From a virus, in the IMG/VR virus record IMGVR_UViG_3300031951_000515, positions 1-38,011 of that record: a stretch of DNA of 38,011 nt; one strand, given 5' to 3'. Made by a program: the position numbers and the translations under genes. The notes under the pieces are model-generated. The model saw only the letters and a program-made list of their open reading frames with translations, ran no database searches and was not told the DNA's origin. Positions 6,119 through 11,743 of this stretch are shown here, one piece after another; positions within the stretch are counted from its first letter, which is position 1; every line of letters begins with the position of its first letter.

Positions 6119-6202
6119 CGCTACCGTTCACCCAGCCGCCGGTGAACGGTTCCAAAGTCAACAACGCACCTACGGCGGCTTGGGTGCAACGGTTTGTTCG
6201 TC
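6114..6202 (+). other. attC-like site C
   Basis: Left box GATAAC (6114-6119) and right box GTTCGTC (6196-6202). Arm 6123-6141 pairs with 6173-6193: 19 base pairs broken only by unpaired T6181 and C6187. The left arm alone can form a ten-base-pair hairpin (ACCGTTCACC/GGTGAACGGT). Sequence is unlike sites A and B but the architecture is the same, which argues for selection on structure. Confidence 0.68.
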
Positions 6203-6217
6203 TTTATGGGAGTGATT

Positions 6218-6604
6218 ATGGCAAAGAAAAAATACGCAGTGTGCATTGCTTTGTTTGTGTTCCTGTTTGTTAGTTGCACTACAGTGCAAAGACCAAAGCC
6301 GTTAATCGTCGAGGTAAAATGCAGCGAATGCGATGGCAATGGGAAAGTAACGTATGGACCAGATCACCCGATTGTCAAAATTGGGTTCGACCCAGGCACG
6401 TATGATTGCCCAATGTGCGGCGGGTCGGGGCGACTTGCCGAGGAATCGGCAGAGAGGACGACGTATGACGGCAATGGAAAGCGTCCATCCACAATGCCGC
6501 CCAAGAGATCAGACGGGAGGGAGTTTGACGGCGGACCAGATTTCGGGAACGGCATCTGGGCTAAACTAGACGAAGACGGTGTTTGGCGTAGGTACGGTGG
6601 TTAG
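6218..6604 (+). CDS. Lipoprotein with DnaJ-type CxxCxGxG motifs, cassette gene
   Basis: A 128-residue protein from ATG 6218 (GGGAG at 6208-6212). A basic start and hydrophobic stretch end in 'LFVSC' (Cys20), a lipoprotein signal. Two zinc-binding motifs follow, 'CSECDGNG' (35-42) and 'CPMCGGSG' (64-71), the repeat form found in DnaJ-like zinc domains. The C-terminal half is Gly/Asp-rich with 'PDFGNGIWAKLDEDGVWRRY'. It would be anchored in a membrane, facing the periplasm or outside. In a phage it could be an envelope-modifying or exclusion protein; that is inference. Confidence 0.68.
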   Translation: MAKKKYAVCIALFVFLFVSCTTVQRPKPLIVEVKCSECDGNGKVTYGPDHPIVKIGFDPGTYDCPMCGGSGRLAEESAERTTYDGNGKRPSTMPPKRSDGREFDGGPDFGNGIWAKLDEDGVWRRYGG

Positions 6605-6607
6605 AAA

Positions 6608-6697
6608 GACGAACGCACAGGATAACCCAGTGCGAGGAGAAAACATGGACAACGAAAAACAGCAGGCCGAGCACTTGGGTTCATCCGATTGTTCGTC
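6608..6697 (+). other. attC-like site D
   Basis: Left box GACGAAC (6608-6614) and right box GTTCGTC (6691-6697) are exact complements. GGATAACCCAGTGC (6620-6633) pairs with 6671-6686 over 14 base pairs, leaving only T6676 and C6682 unpaired. The 37-base loop contains a ribosome binding site (GAGGAG at 6634-6639) and the ATG at 6645 used by the next gene. AAAGACGAAC at its start is the exact complement of the cassette's first bases in site C. Confidence 0.72.
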
Positions 6698-6896
6698 GAG
6701 AGTATCGGCGGCAAGGGCGAAGCGATGCGTGACGCATAATCACGGCTGCGATTGTAGGAAGTATCGGTTTGCTAGGATGCGCCAAGCTCTGATACAGATC
6801 ATGATTTGGGCAGAGCAGGACGCTATTAGTGGGGAGACAAGACAGAAAGCGATGGCGGACATTGCAAAAGCGTGTTGCGCCGGGCTGGTGGATTAA
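6645..6896 (+). CDS. Small Cys-rich cassette protein whose start lies in attC-like site D
   Basis: An 83-residue protein. ATG 6645 and its ribosome binding site lie in the loop of site D, so the first ~17 residues ('MDNEKQQAEHLGSSDCSS') are encoded by the recombination site. The body has a Cys/His cluster ('KRCVTHNHGCDCRKY'), then a helix pair ('MRQALIQIMIWAEQDAISG', 'TRQKAMADIAKACCAGLVD'). No family recognised. The leading segment 'EHLGSSDCSS' recurs in the next gene because sites D and E are nearly identical. A later internal start would remove the site-derived residues, but no other good ribosome binding site is visible. Confidence 0.55.
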   Translation: MDNEKQQAEHLGSSDCSSRVSAARAKRCVTHNHGCDCRKYRFARMRQALIQIMIWAEQDAISGETRQKAMADIAKACCAGLVD

Positions 6897-6986
6897 GACG
6901 AACGCAAAGGATAACCCAGTGCGAGAAAGGAAAGTACCAATGGCAGAAGACAGTAACGAGCACTTGGGTTCATCCGATTGTTCGTC
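6897..6986 (+). other. attC-like site E
   Basis: Left box GACGAAC (6897-6903) and right box GTTCGTC (6980-6986). The arms (6909-6922 with 6960-6975) match site D base for base, including unpaired T and C. The loop is again 37 bases but differs in sequence, with its own AAAGG and ATG at 6941. Conserved arms with a changed loop suggest that the arms are what a recombinase or other protein reads. Confidence 0.72.
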
Positions 6987-7146
6987 GGGTATTGAGTATG
7001 ACTGGCAAGCAAGCAACAGAGGCAAATCCAAAACGGCAAAGTTAGGGTTGTTTTGGTGTCGTGCATGCGATACCCACAAAGTTGGCCAGCACGGTAAATG
7101 CGAAGCGTGCGGTCACAAAGAGAACCGGAATAAAATCCGGCAGTAG
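6941..7146 (+). CDS. Small zinc-ribbon protein whose start lies in attC-like site E
   Basis: A 68-residue protein starting in the loop of site E. Its first ~17 residues ('MAEDSNEHLGSSDCSSG') come from the site, and the rest ends in a four-cysteine zinc ribbon ('FWCRACDTHKVGQHGKCEAC' then 'GHKENRNKIRQ'). The ribbon suggests nucleic-acid or protein binding. The ribosome binding site AAAGG is at 6927-6931. The stop (7144-7146) falls just before the next GACGAAC box. Exact role unknown. Confidence 0.55.
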
Positions 7147-7149
7147 TCA

Positions 7150-7291
7150 GACGAACGATAGATTCTCCCTGGCTCAGCCGGGGAGAAAACCGGGGAAACC
7201 TCGGCTGAGCCGGGGAGAATGTCGCCAATAACTCGGCTGAGGTGGGGATAATGTCCGGCGAGATTATGCTGAGTTGGGGGGGGCGTTGGAA
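7150..7291 (+). repeat. Degenerate or extended terminal attC-like site F with repeated arms
   Basis: It opens with a good left box GACGAAC (7150-7156). Arm 7162-7183 then pairs with 7199-7220 at 20 of 22 positions with no unpaired bases. The expected right box is broken: GTCGCC at 7221 lacks one T. The right arm is repeated in decaying form twice (from about 7232 and 7268), ending near a GTTGGAA at 7285. Either the end of the array has decayed or the site is unusually long. Confidence 0.5.
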
Positions 7292-7317
7292 TCGGGAAGT
7301 GTTTTGAGGGATCATCG

Positions 7318-7635
7318 ATGGATGGAATCGACGCAGAGACAAGAGAGCGAATCGAATTTGCGATGCGGTACGGAGGCGTTAGCGGTCGCGACAAGGGACT
7401 GTTGTCGATGTTCGATTCGTGGTGGGCTGCAAGAGCTAACGCGCCAGCCTGGACCGCAAACGGCAAAGGGTATTGGAAGTGGAGGTGGAAGTTAGAGGTG
7501 GCTCGCGTGGAGCGTCAAATTCTTCGCGAAAACACGAACGCAAAGCGATGCTCGGGCTGCGGAGCGAAACTGCGGACTAGGAGTTGCCTTGCCTGCGACC
7601 TGGAGAGAAAAAAGCATGAAGCCAAGATTACTTGA
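7318..7635 (+). CDS. Small protein with C-terminal zinc ribbon
   Basis: A 105-residue protein preceded by GAGGG (7306-7310). The N-terminal half is helical and tryptophan-rich ('LLSMFDSWWAARANAPAW', 'YWKWRWKLEVARVERQIL'). The C-terminus holds a CxxC...CxxC ribbon ('KRCSGCGAKLRTRSCLACD'). It directly follows the cassette array and overlaps the next gene by 20 bases. No named family recognised; a DNA- or RNA-binding accessory protein is likely. Confidence 0.6.
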   Translation: MDGIDAETRERIEFAMRYGGVSGRDKGLLSMFDSWWAARANAPAWTANGKGYWKWRWKLEVARVERQILRENTNAKRCSGCGAKLRTRSCLACDLERKKHEAKIT

Positions 7636-7828
7636 CCTAAAACAATTCGCGGTCGCAGTTGGTGTCAGCTACGTGACCATGCGACGATGGAAGCGGCGAG
7701 GATTGTTGCCGAATCCCCGAATCAAGAATCCCAACAATCGCTGGTACTGGACTTCTGAGCAAGTCCATCGATGGTGGCGCTCATTGGCGATCATTGGCGA
7801 TCAGGAAGGCATAGAAGACGCAGAGTAG
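7616..7828 (+). CDS. MerR-like HTH protein
   Basis: A 70-residue protein from ATG 7616 (GGAGAG just upstream, in the end of the previous gene). Residues 5-25 ('LLDLKQFAVAVGVSYVTMRR') form a MerR/HTH_17 helix-turn-helix, followed by 'WKRRGLLPNPRIKNPNNRWY' and 'WTSEQVHRWW'. It is the second of three such proteins in the window (others at 577 and 19119). It could act as a late regulator or recombination accessory; nothing in the context decides which. Confidence 0.65.
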   Translation: MKPRLLDLKQFAVAVGVSYVTMRRWKRRGLLPNPRIKNPNNRWYWTSEQVHRWWRSLAIIGDQEGIEDAE

Positions 7829-7903
7829 CCGGTTTCCTCTGGTAGGATCCCACCGTGCGTTCAAGGGTGACTCGCGCGCGGCGGAAACTTTCGGGGACCA
7901 GCC

Positions 7904-8203
7904 ATGGCTGCTTTGTTGGATCGAGAAACCGTTTGGGCTGTCGCCTGTAAGGCGTTTGAAAATGCCTGCGGTTCGCCGGATCGCTTCGAGCACTTCGTGC
8001 GCAGTGATGATCGACTGCGCGGTTTGAACTCTTGGCAGATCGCTCTGGTCGTCAAACTGTGTTTGATACTGTTTCAGATCTGGATGGCTTCAAGCACCAA
8101 TCAGCCGTCGGCCATCAAGGATCCGGTTTTTCCGGAGAACTTCGATTTTGAGTTCGGGAAGGCGCAGACGCACCCCCTAGATCACCCCGAGGAGGATGAC
8201 TGA
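7904..8203 (+). CDS. Small protein with one possible membrane segment
   Basis: A 99-residue protein with a helical N-terminal domain ('VWAVACKAFENACGSPDRFE'), a hydrophobic stretch 'IALVVKLCLILFQIWMAS' and an acidic, proline-containing tail. The ribosome binding site is weak. It heads a run of overlapping genes for small membrane proteins, and its stop overlaps the next start at 8203. A role in lysis or envelope work is inferred from that company only. Confidence 0.6.
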   Translation: MAALLDRETVWAVACKAFENACGSPDRFEHFVRSDDRLRGLNSWQIALVVKLCLILFQIWMASSTNQPSAIKDPVFPENFDFEFGKAQTHPLDHPEEDD

Positions 8204-8505
8204 TGATCGCAGCGATCACCTCGATAGTGGGCGGATTCGTGTTCCTTGTGGGCGCTGTGTGGGCAGCGATGACTTGGTTTTCCAAGCCAGCCAAGCAAAT
8301 ACTCAAGGCTGTCGATGCCGAGAGTTTCGATCTGGCGAAATATATATCCTCGATGTCCCTGCCTGAACCATCACCAAGTCGCGCAGAGCCGCTCCAGAAC
8401 GCTGATGCGCTGATGTCCTACTTCGAGGCGACGAACAACAAAGCAGGGCAGGACGCAATTGCGGCGGTGGTTGCTGCAATTTTTGCGCAGCGTGACGCGA
8501 AATGA
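8203..8505 (+). CDS. Single-pass membrane protein, holin-like size
   Basis: A 100-residue protein with an N-terminal membrane segment ('ITSIVGGFVFLVGAVWAAMT') and a soluble, Ser/Pro and Ala-rich remainder. A strong AGGAGG (8190-8195) precedes the start, and the reading frame overlaps the genes on both sides. Size, topology and a peptidase nearby suit a holin or spanin-like partner, but no family signature is visible. Confidence 0.55.
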   Translation: MIAAITSIVGGFVFLVGAVWAAMTWFSKPAKQILKAVDAESFDLAKYISSMSLPEPSPSRAEPLQNADALMSYFEATNNKAGQDAIAAVVAAIFAQRDAK

Positions 8506-8912
8506 AACCGGGGCGATCCCTTTGGCCCGCTCTCTGCTTGGCAGGGGGTGGGTTCTTGCTGCTGATCGCTCCTTGGGTCGACCGATTGTCCCCATCGGTC
8601 GACCCTTTCAATACAACGCCGGTTGATGGCGCTTGGGTCATCGTCGTTGAGGAGACGAGCGAGAGAAATCCAGCGGTGGCGCGGGTGATGGCGGACGGGG
8701 CATACTGGCGCGATCTCGAGAAGCGAGGCGTCCAGTGGCGGTTCTACGATGTCGATTCGCCCGACGCCAAAAGCTACGCGGCGGCTGCAATGCGCGAGGG
8801 ATTGCCTGCACTGTTGATCTTGGCACCGGACGGAAAAGTGCTCGAGGCGACGAGCTTGCCGGGAACGGTCGCTGGGATCGATGAGATCGTGAAGCGGGAG
8901 GTGCGGCTGTGA
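8502..8912 (+). CDS. Membrane-anchored thioredoxin-fold protein lacking CxxC
   Basis: A 136-residue protein. Residues 6-26 ('SLWPALCLAGGGFLLLIAPW') are a membrane anchor or signal. The rest reads as a thioredoxin-like fold: a strand 'AWVIVVEET', a helix, 'VQWRFYDVDSPDAKSYAAAA', then 'GLPALLILAPDGKVLEA' with the cis-Pro turn expected of the fold. The catalytic CxxC is missing (ETSERNP in its place), so redox activity is unlikely. Overlaps both neighbours by four bases. Possibly a binding subunit for the peptidase encoded next. Confidence 0.6.
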   Translation: MKPGRSLWPALCLAGGGFLLLIAPWVDRLSPSVDPFNTTPVDGAWVIVVEETSERNPAVARVMADGAYWRDLEKRGVQWRFYDVDSPDAKSYAAAAMREGLPALLILAPDGKVLEATSLPGTVAGIDEIVKREVRL

Positions 8913-9745
8913 GCGAACTTCCATATATCGAAATCGAAGGAAATCTGTTCCCGTTAGGGTGCCTTGTGCCGGAGCGCAGGCCGGAAACATTCCCGGCATA
9001 CGCAGACTCGCAGCCAATGTTCACGCGGGAGCAAAAGCTGGATCTCTTGAATGATCCGAAGCGGATGGGCGCAACGCTCTGGTTCCCCAACTCAATTTTC
9101 ATCAAGAGCCAAGGCGGAAGGGGATCCTGCAACGGTTACGCGGGAGCGAAGGCACTCGAGCGGGCTCGGGTGAAGCGAGGGATGCGGCACATCCCTTTGA
9201 GCGGCGAAGGACTGTACGCACAAATAAACGGCGGGCGGGATGCTGGCTCAATGCTCGACGATGGAATGAAGGCGATCACCGAACGCGGTGTGCCACCCGA
9301 ATCCATGGTGCCGCATCAGGAATACCTATGGGGTCGCATCTCCGAAGAAGCGAGACAAGCAATGCCGAGGTTCAGGGCAATCGAGTGCTATCGAGTCGAC
9401 ACCTCGGACGAATTGGAGGCCGGTCTCTGTGCGGGATTCGTAGGCGTGGTTGCTGTTCATGTTACCAACGCATTCATGGTGCTGGAGGCCGATGGAAGCG
9501 TGTACCCGACCGATGGGCCGGGAAATCACGCGGTAGGCGTCGATGACATCCGATGGACCGGGAAAGAGTTTGAATTTTGGATGTTCAATTCTTGGGGTAT
9601 GAGATACGGACATGAGGGGCGAGGGTGGCTTTCATGGTCGCGGCACTTCCGCAGCCCGTCGAGACACCATGCCTTCTACCTCATACGATCGACGACTGAT
9701 GATCCTCAAGGGGTCAATCCTCCCATCGCGGAGCCCAGCGCATGA
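8909..9745 (+). CDS. Papain-like (C1) cysteine peptidase
   Basis: A 278-residue protein with the full papain catalytic set: Q68 in 'SQGGRGSCNGYA' (oxyanion hole), nucleophile C74, H207 in 'GNHAVGVDD', and N227 in 'FNSWGMRYG', matching the family's NSWG block near the end. No clear signal peptide is seen, although the gene sits among membrane proteins with four-base overlaps. In a phage it may cleave cell-wall peptides, act as a lysin, or process virion or host proteins. The active site is clear; the substrate is not. Confidence 0.82.
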   Translation: MSELPYIEIEGNLFPLGCLVPERRPETFPAYADSQPMFTREQKLDLLNDPKRMGATLWFPNSIFIKSQGGRGSCNGYAGAKALERARVKRGMRHIPLSGEGLYAQINGGRDAGSMLDDGMKAITERGVPPESMVPHQEYLWGRISEEARQAMPRFRAIECYRVDTSDELEAGLCAGFVGVVAVHVTNAFMVLEADGSVYPTDGPGNHAVGVDDIRWTGKEFEFWMFNSWGMRYGHEGRGWLSWSRHFRSPSRHHAFYLIRSTTDDPQGVNPPIAEPSA

Positions 9746-10212
9746 CTCGGCTGCTCCAGGCGATTCAAACGGTGACGCTGCTGTTCGCTGTGATCGGCGG
9801 GTGCTGGTGTGCGTATCAGGGCTACCGTGTTTACCGCGCTGTCCAGGATCGGCTCGAGAAGGTGGATCGATGGATCGATCGATTTGCGGATGGCGAAAAA
9901 AGGTGGTTCGGTTTTGAGAGTCGCATCGAGCAACTCGAGGTGTTTCGAGCGCAACAGCAAGAGCGGAGTGGGGCTGCGAAAGTCGCCATGAAGCCGACAG
10001 TGGTTTTGTATTCGATCCAAGGCTGCGAACCATGCGAGAAATGGTGGCGCGACGACTCTGAGGCATGGCGAAAAGCAGGATGGGTGGTTCGGCGCGAAAC
10101 GTCGATGACATCGCAGCCAGCGCCTTACTGGGACGTTTGGGACGGCGAAAAGTGGATGAGGGTGGCTGGCAAACTTAACCTCGACACGTACCGAATCGCA
10201 GGCGGCAAATGA
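9742..10212 (+). CDS. Membrane-anchored thioredoxin/glutaredoxin-like protein
   Basis: A 156-residue protein. Residues 5-25 form a membrane segment ('LQAIQTVTLLFAVIGGCWCA'), followed by a coiled-coil-like helix and a C-terminal thioredoxin-like domain starting 'PTVVLYSIQGCEPCEKWW' with an intact C95-x-x-C98. It would act as a small disulfide-handling protein at the membrane, perhaps serving the cysteine peptidase encoded just upstream (overlap of four bases). The domain is shorter than a complete thioredoxin. Confidence 0.7.
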   Translation: MTRLLQAIQTVTLLFAVIGGCWCAYQGYRVYRAVQDRLEKVDRWIDRFADGEKRWFGFESRIEQLEVFRAQQQERSGAAKVAMKPTVVLYSIQGCEPCEKWWRDDSEAWRKAGWVVRRETSMTSQPAPYWDVWDGEKWMRVAGKLNLDTYRIAGGK

Positions 10213-10490
10213 CTGAAATCGCGCAATGGGTCGCCAATAACGGACTGGCAGTTGTAATCGTGATCGCAGGAGGAATCGCCATATGGCGCACTGCGGGTTG
10301 GCTCGCAGTAAATGCGATTACGCCGCTAAAAGATGCGTTTATTGCGCACCTCAACAGTATCGGCATATTCATGAAGGCAACTACCGAATCCCTCGAGCTA
10401 ACCGCAAAATCGATGGACACGATCAGCGAGCAGCTTAAAGGGATACGCAAAGACATCGACACGATGTCGAAGCGTGAGGAAGTGCCGTGA
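10209..10490 (+). CDS. Small membrane protein with coiled coil
   Basis: A 93-residue protein: one membrane segment ('NGLAVVIVIAGGIAIWRTAG'), then a helical, coiled-coil-prone tail ('MKATTESLELTAKSMDTISE'). The form fits a phage holin or a membrane partner, without a family match. It overlaps the preceding gene by four bases (ATGA) and the following gene by four bases (GTGA). Confidence 0.55.
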   Translation: MTEIAQWVANNGLAVVIVIAGGIAIWRTAGWLAVNAITPLKDAFIAHLNSIGIFMKATTESLELTAKSMDTISEQLKGIRKDIDTMSKREEVP

Positions 10491-10852
10491 CCCTCGGAAC
10501 CAAAGCAGGCAGACAAACGATCTACGTCAAACAGGGTTCGGACTGGTCCGCCTCGTTTCAGATCAAAGATGCAAACGGGTCTACCGTCGCGCTGGCAGGC
10601 TCTGCGTTTCAAGGTCATATCCGCAAATCCAAGCAAGCGACGACCCTTGCGGCGACGTTCAGCTTTGACATTGCAGGAAACACAGTGACGTATTTGTTGC
10701 CGCGTGCAATTTCGTCCGCAATGCTTGCTGGGGAGTCCGAGTCTGACCCGGAGTCGAAATATGTGTACGACATCGAATGGACGAAGCCAGACGGAACAGT
10801 CGATCGAATCCAAGAAGGTGTGCTGATTCTTTCCCGTGAAGTAACCAGATAG
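10487..10852 (+). CDS. Putative virion protein with beta-sandwich N-domain
   Basis: A 121-residue protein with GTG start overlapping the previous stop. The pattern 'IYVKQGSDWSASFQIKDANG' ... 'GHIRKSKQATTLAATFSFDI' ... 'YVYDIEWTKPDGTVDRIQEG' is that of short beta-sandwich proteins found in phage baseplates and tail tips (BppU-like N-domains). It begins the block of surface and fibre-like genes. Family membership is tentative. Confidence 0.55.
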   Translation: MTLGTKAGRQTIYVKQGSDWSASFQIKDANGSTVALAGSAFQGHIRKSKQATTLAATFSFDIAGNTVTYLLPRAISSAMLAGESESDPESKYVYDIEWTKPDGTVDRIQEGVLILSREVTR

Positions 10853-10862
10853 GAGTTTTTCA

Positions 10863-11267
10863 ATGGCTATTCAGTTTTCAACTACCGTGCGCAACGCTCG
10901 GCTTGACCAAGTCGAGACAACCATCGGGACAGCCCCAACGCTCGAGATCCGCACCGGCACGCCTCCGGCCAACTGCGCCGCAGCGGACACCGGCACTGTG
11001 GTCGCAACGCTTACGCTCCCATCCGATTGGATGGCTGCGGCGGCTTCCGGCAGCAAGGCAATCAGCGGCACTTGGCAAGATTTGTCCGCCGACGCGACTG
11101 GCACGGCAGGCCATTTTCGCGTGAAGGCCGGAGCAACAACGCATATACAAGGTACGTGTTCTTCGACCGGCGGTGGTGGAGACATGGAAATTTCCCCCAA
11201 TGCGTCGGTTACGGCTGGGCAGAGCTTTACCGTATCGACGTTTACTTTTTCGGACGGGAATGCCTAA
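10863..11267 (+). CDS. Putative virion structural protein
   Basis: A 134-residue, Ala/Thr/Gly-rich protein with AGGAG at 10851-10855. It begins 'MAIQFSTTVRNARLDQVETT' and carries 'APTLEIRTGTPPANCAAAD', wording common in small phage surface proteins. Predominantly beta, no signal peptide. The surrounding genes are all virion-type. The exact location in the particle cannot be told. Confidence 0.6.
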   Translation: MAIQFSTTVRNARLDQVETTIGTAPTLEIRTGTPPANCAAADTGTVVATLTLPSDWMAAAASGSKAISGTWQDLSADATGTAGHFRVKAGATTHIQGTCSSTGGGGDMEISPNASVTAGQSFTVSTFTFSDGNA

Positions 11268-11270
11268 AAA

Positions 11271-11735
11271 ATGCCAGACGGTACAGGCTACACAGAGGGT
11301 TCGGGCAGAAAAATCGCTTCGCGAGAAGTCACGTACTCAGGCGAACTCATGCACTCGCAGATCGTCGGCTTAGCGACGTTCGTAGGCGCAGATGACGCGA
11401 AGCTGATGTCGGACATTAGCGAGCAAAACCCGTTACCGATTCAGGAAGTTGGTAGCCCTAGAAGCGTCAATCAGAGAATTCTGCAAATCCTGACAAGCCC
11501 GGTTGGATATGACCGATCGCTCGGTAGGCAACGAAGCACTGCCGTGATTGAGTCCGGGACCGTGACAGTGTCCAGCATTTCTGCGGGAACAATTACCACC
11601 GTTTCCAACATTACTGCGGGAACGATTACCACCGTTACTGGGGTAACTAACATCGATGGGCGTAACGGCTCGATGCTCATCAACGCGACCAACCTTGAGG
11701 CGTGGCGCATTTGCCACCGGGCGCTCATCACTTAG
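11271..11735 (+). CDS. Putative virion protein with Thr-rich beta repeats
   Basis: A 154-residue protein. The C-terminal half contains a tandem motif of the type 'SAGTITTVSNITAGTITTV', encoded by a near-perfect 36-base DNA repeat (about 11574-11645), typical of fibrous beta structures in tail fibres. The N-terminal half ('SREVTYSGELMHSQIVGLAT') is unassigned. Start ATG is three bases after the previous stop. Confidence 0.55.
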   Translation: MPDGTGYTEGSGRKIASREVTYSGELMHSQIVGLATFVGADDAKLMSDISEQNPLPIQEVGSPRSVNQRILQILTSPVGYDRSLGRQRSTAVIESGTVTVSSISAGTITTVSNITAGTITTVTGVTNIDGRNGSMLINATNLEAWRICHRALIT

Positions 11736-11743
11736 GAAACATC

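Larger units (their letters stand above)
4487..7291 (+). mobile_element. Integron-like gene cassette array without its own integrase
   Basis: Seven small genes are separated by imperfect palindromes of about 90 bases at 4745, 5369, 6114, 6608 and 6897, plus a longer one at 7150. Each of the first five begins with an AAC box, ends with a GTT box, and has long arms with unpaired T and C at fixed places. The GTT box ahead of a gene is complementary to the AAC box after it: GTTCGCCTG/CAGGCGAAC, GTTCGTCTTT/AAAGACGAAC, and GTTCGTC/GACGAAC twice; the third cassette matches only partly. This is the expected signature of integron cassettes. No integron integrase gene is in the window. Confidence 0.62.

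Noticed and set aside
4487-7291. CRISPR array
   Set aside because: The repeated elements are about 90-base palindromes separated by genes of varied length; there are no short regular repeats with uniform spacers and no cas genes.
7829-7903. Riboswitch or attachment site in the short gap
   Set aside because: Only a near-palindrome around GGATCC is visible and no recognisable aptamer or repeat partner.
8418-9017. Minus-strand open frame (199 codons)
   Set aside because: It lies opposite three overlapping + strand genes, one of which encodes a clear papain-type active site; no family resemblance.
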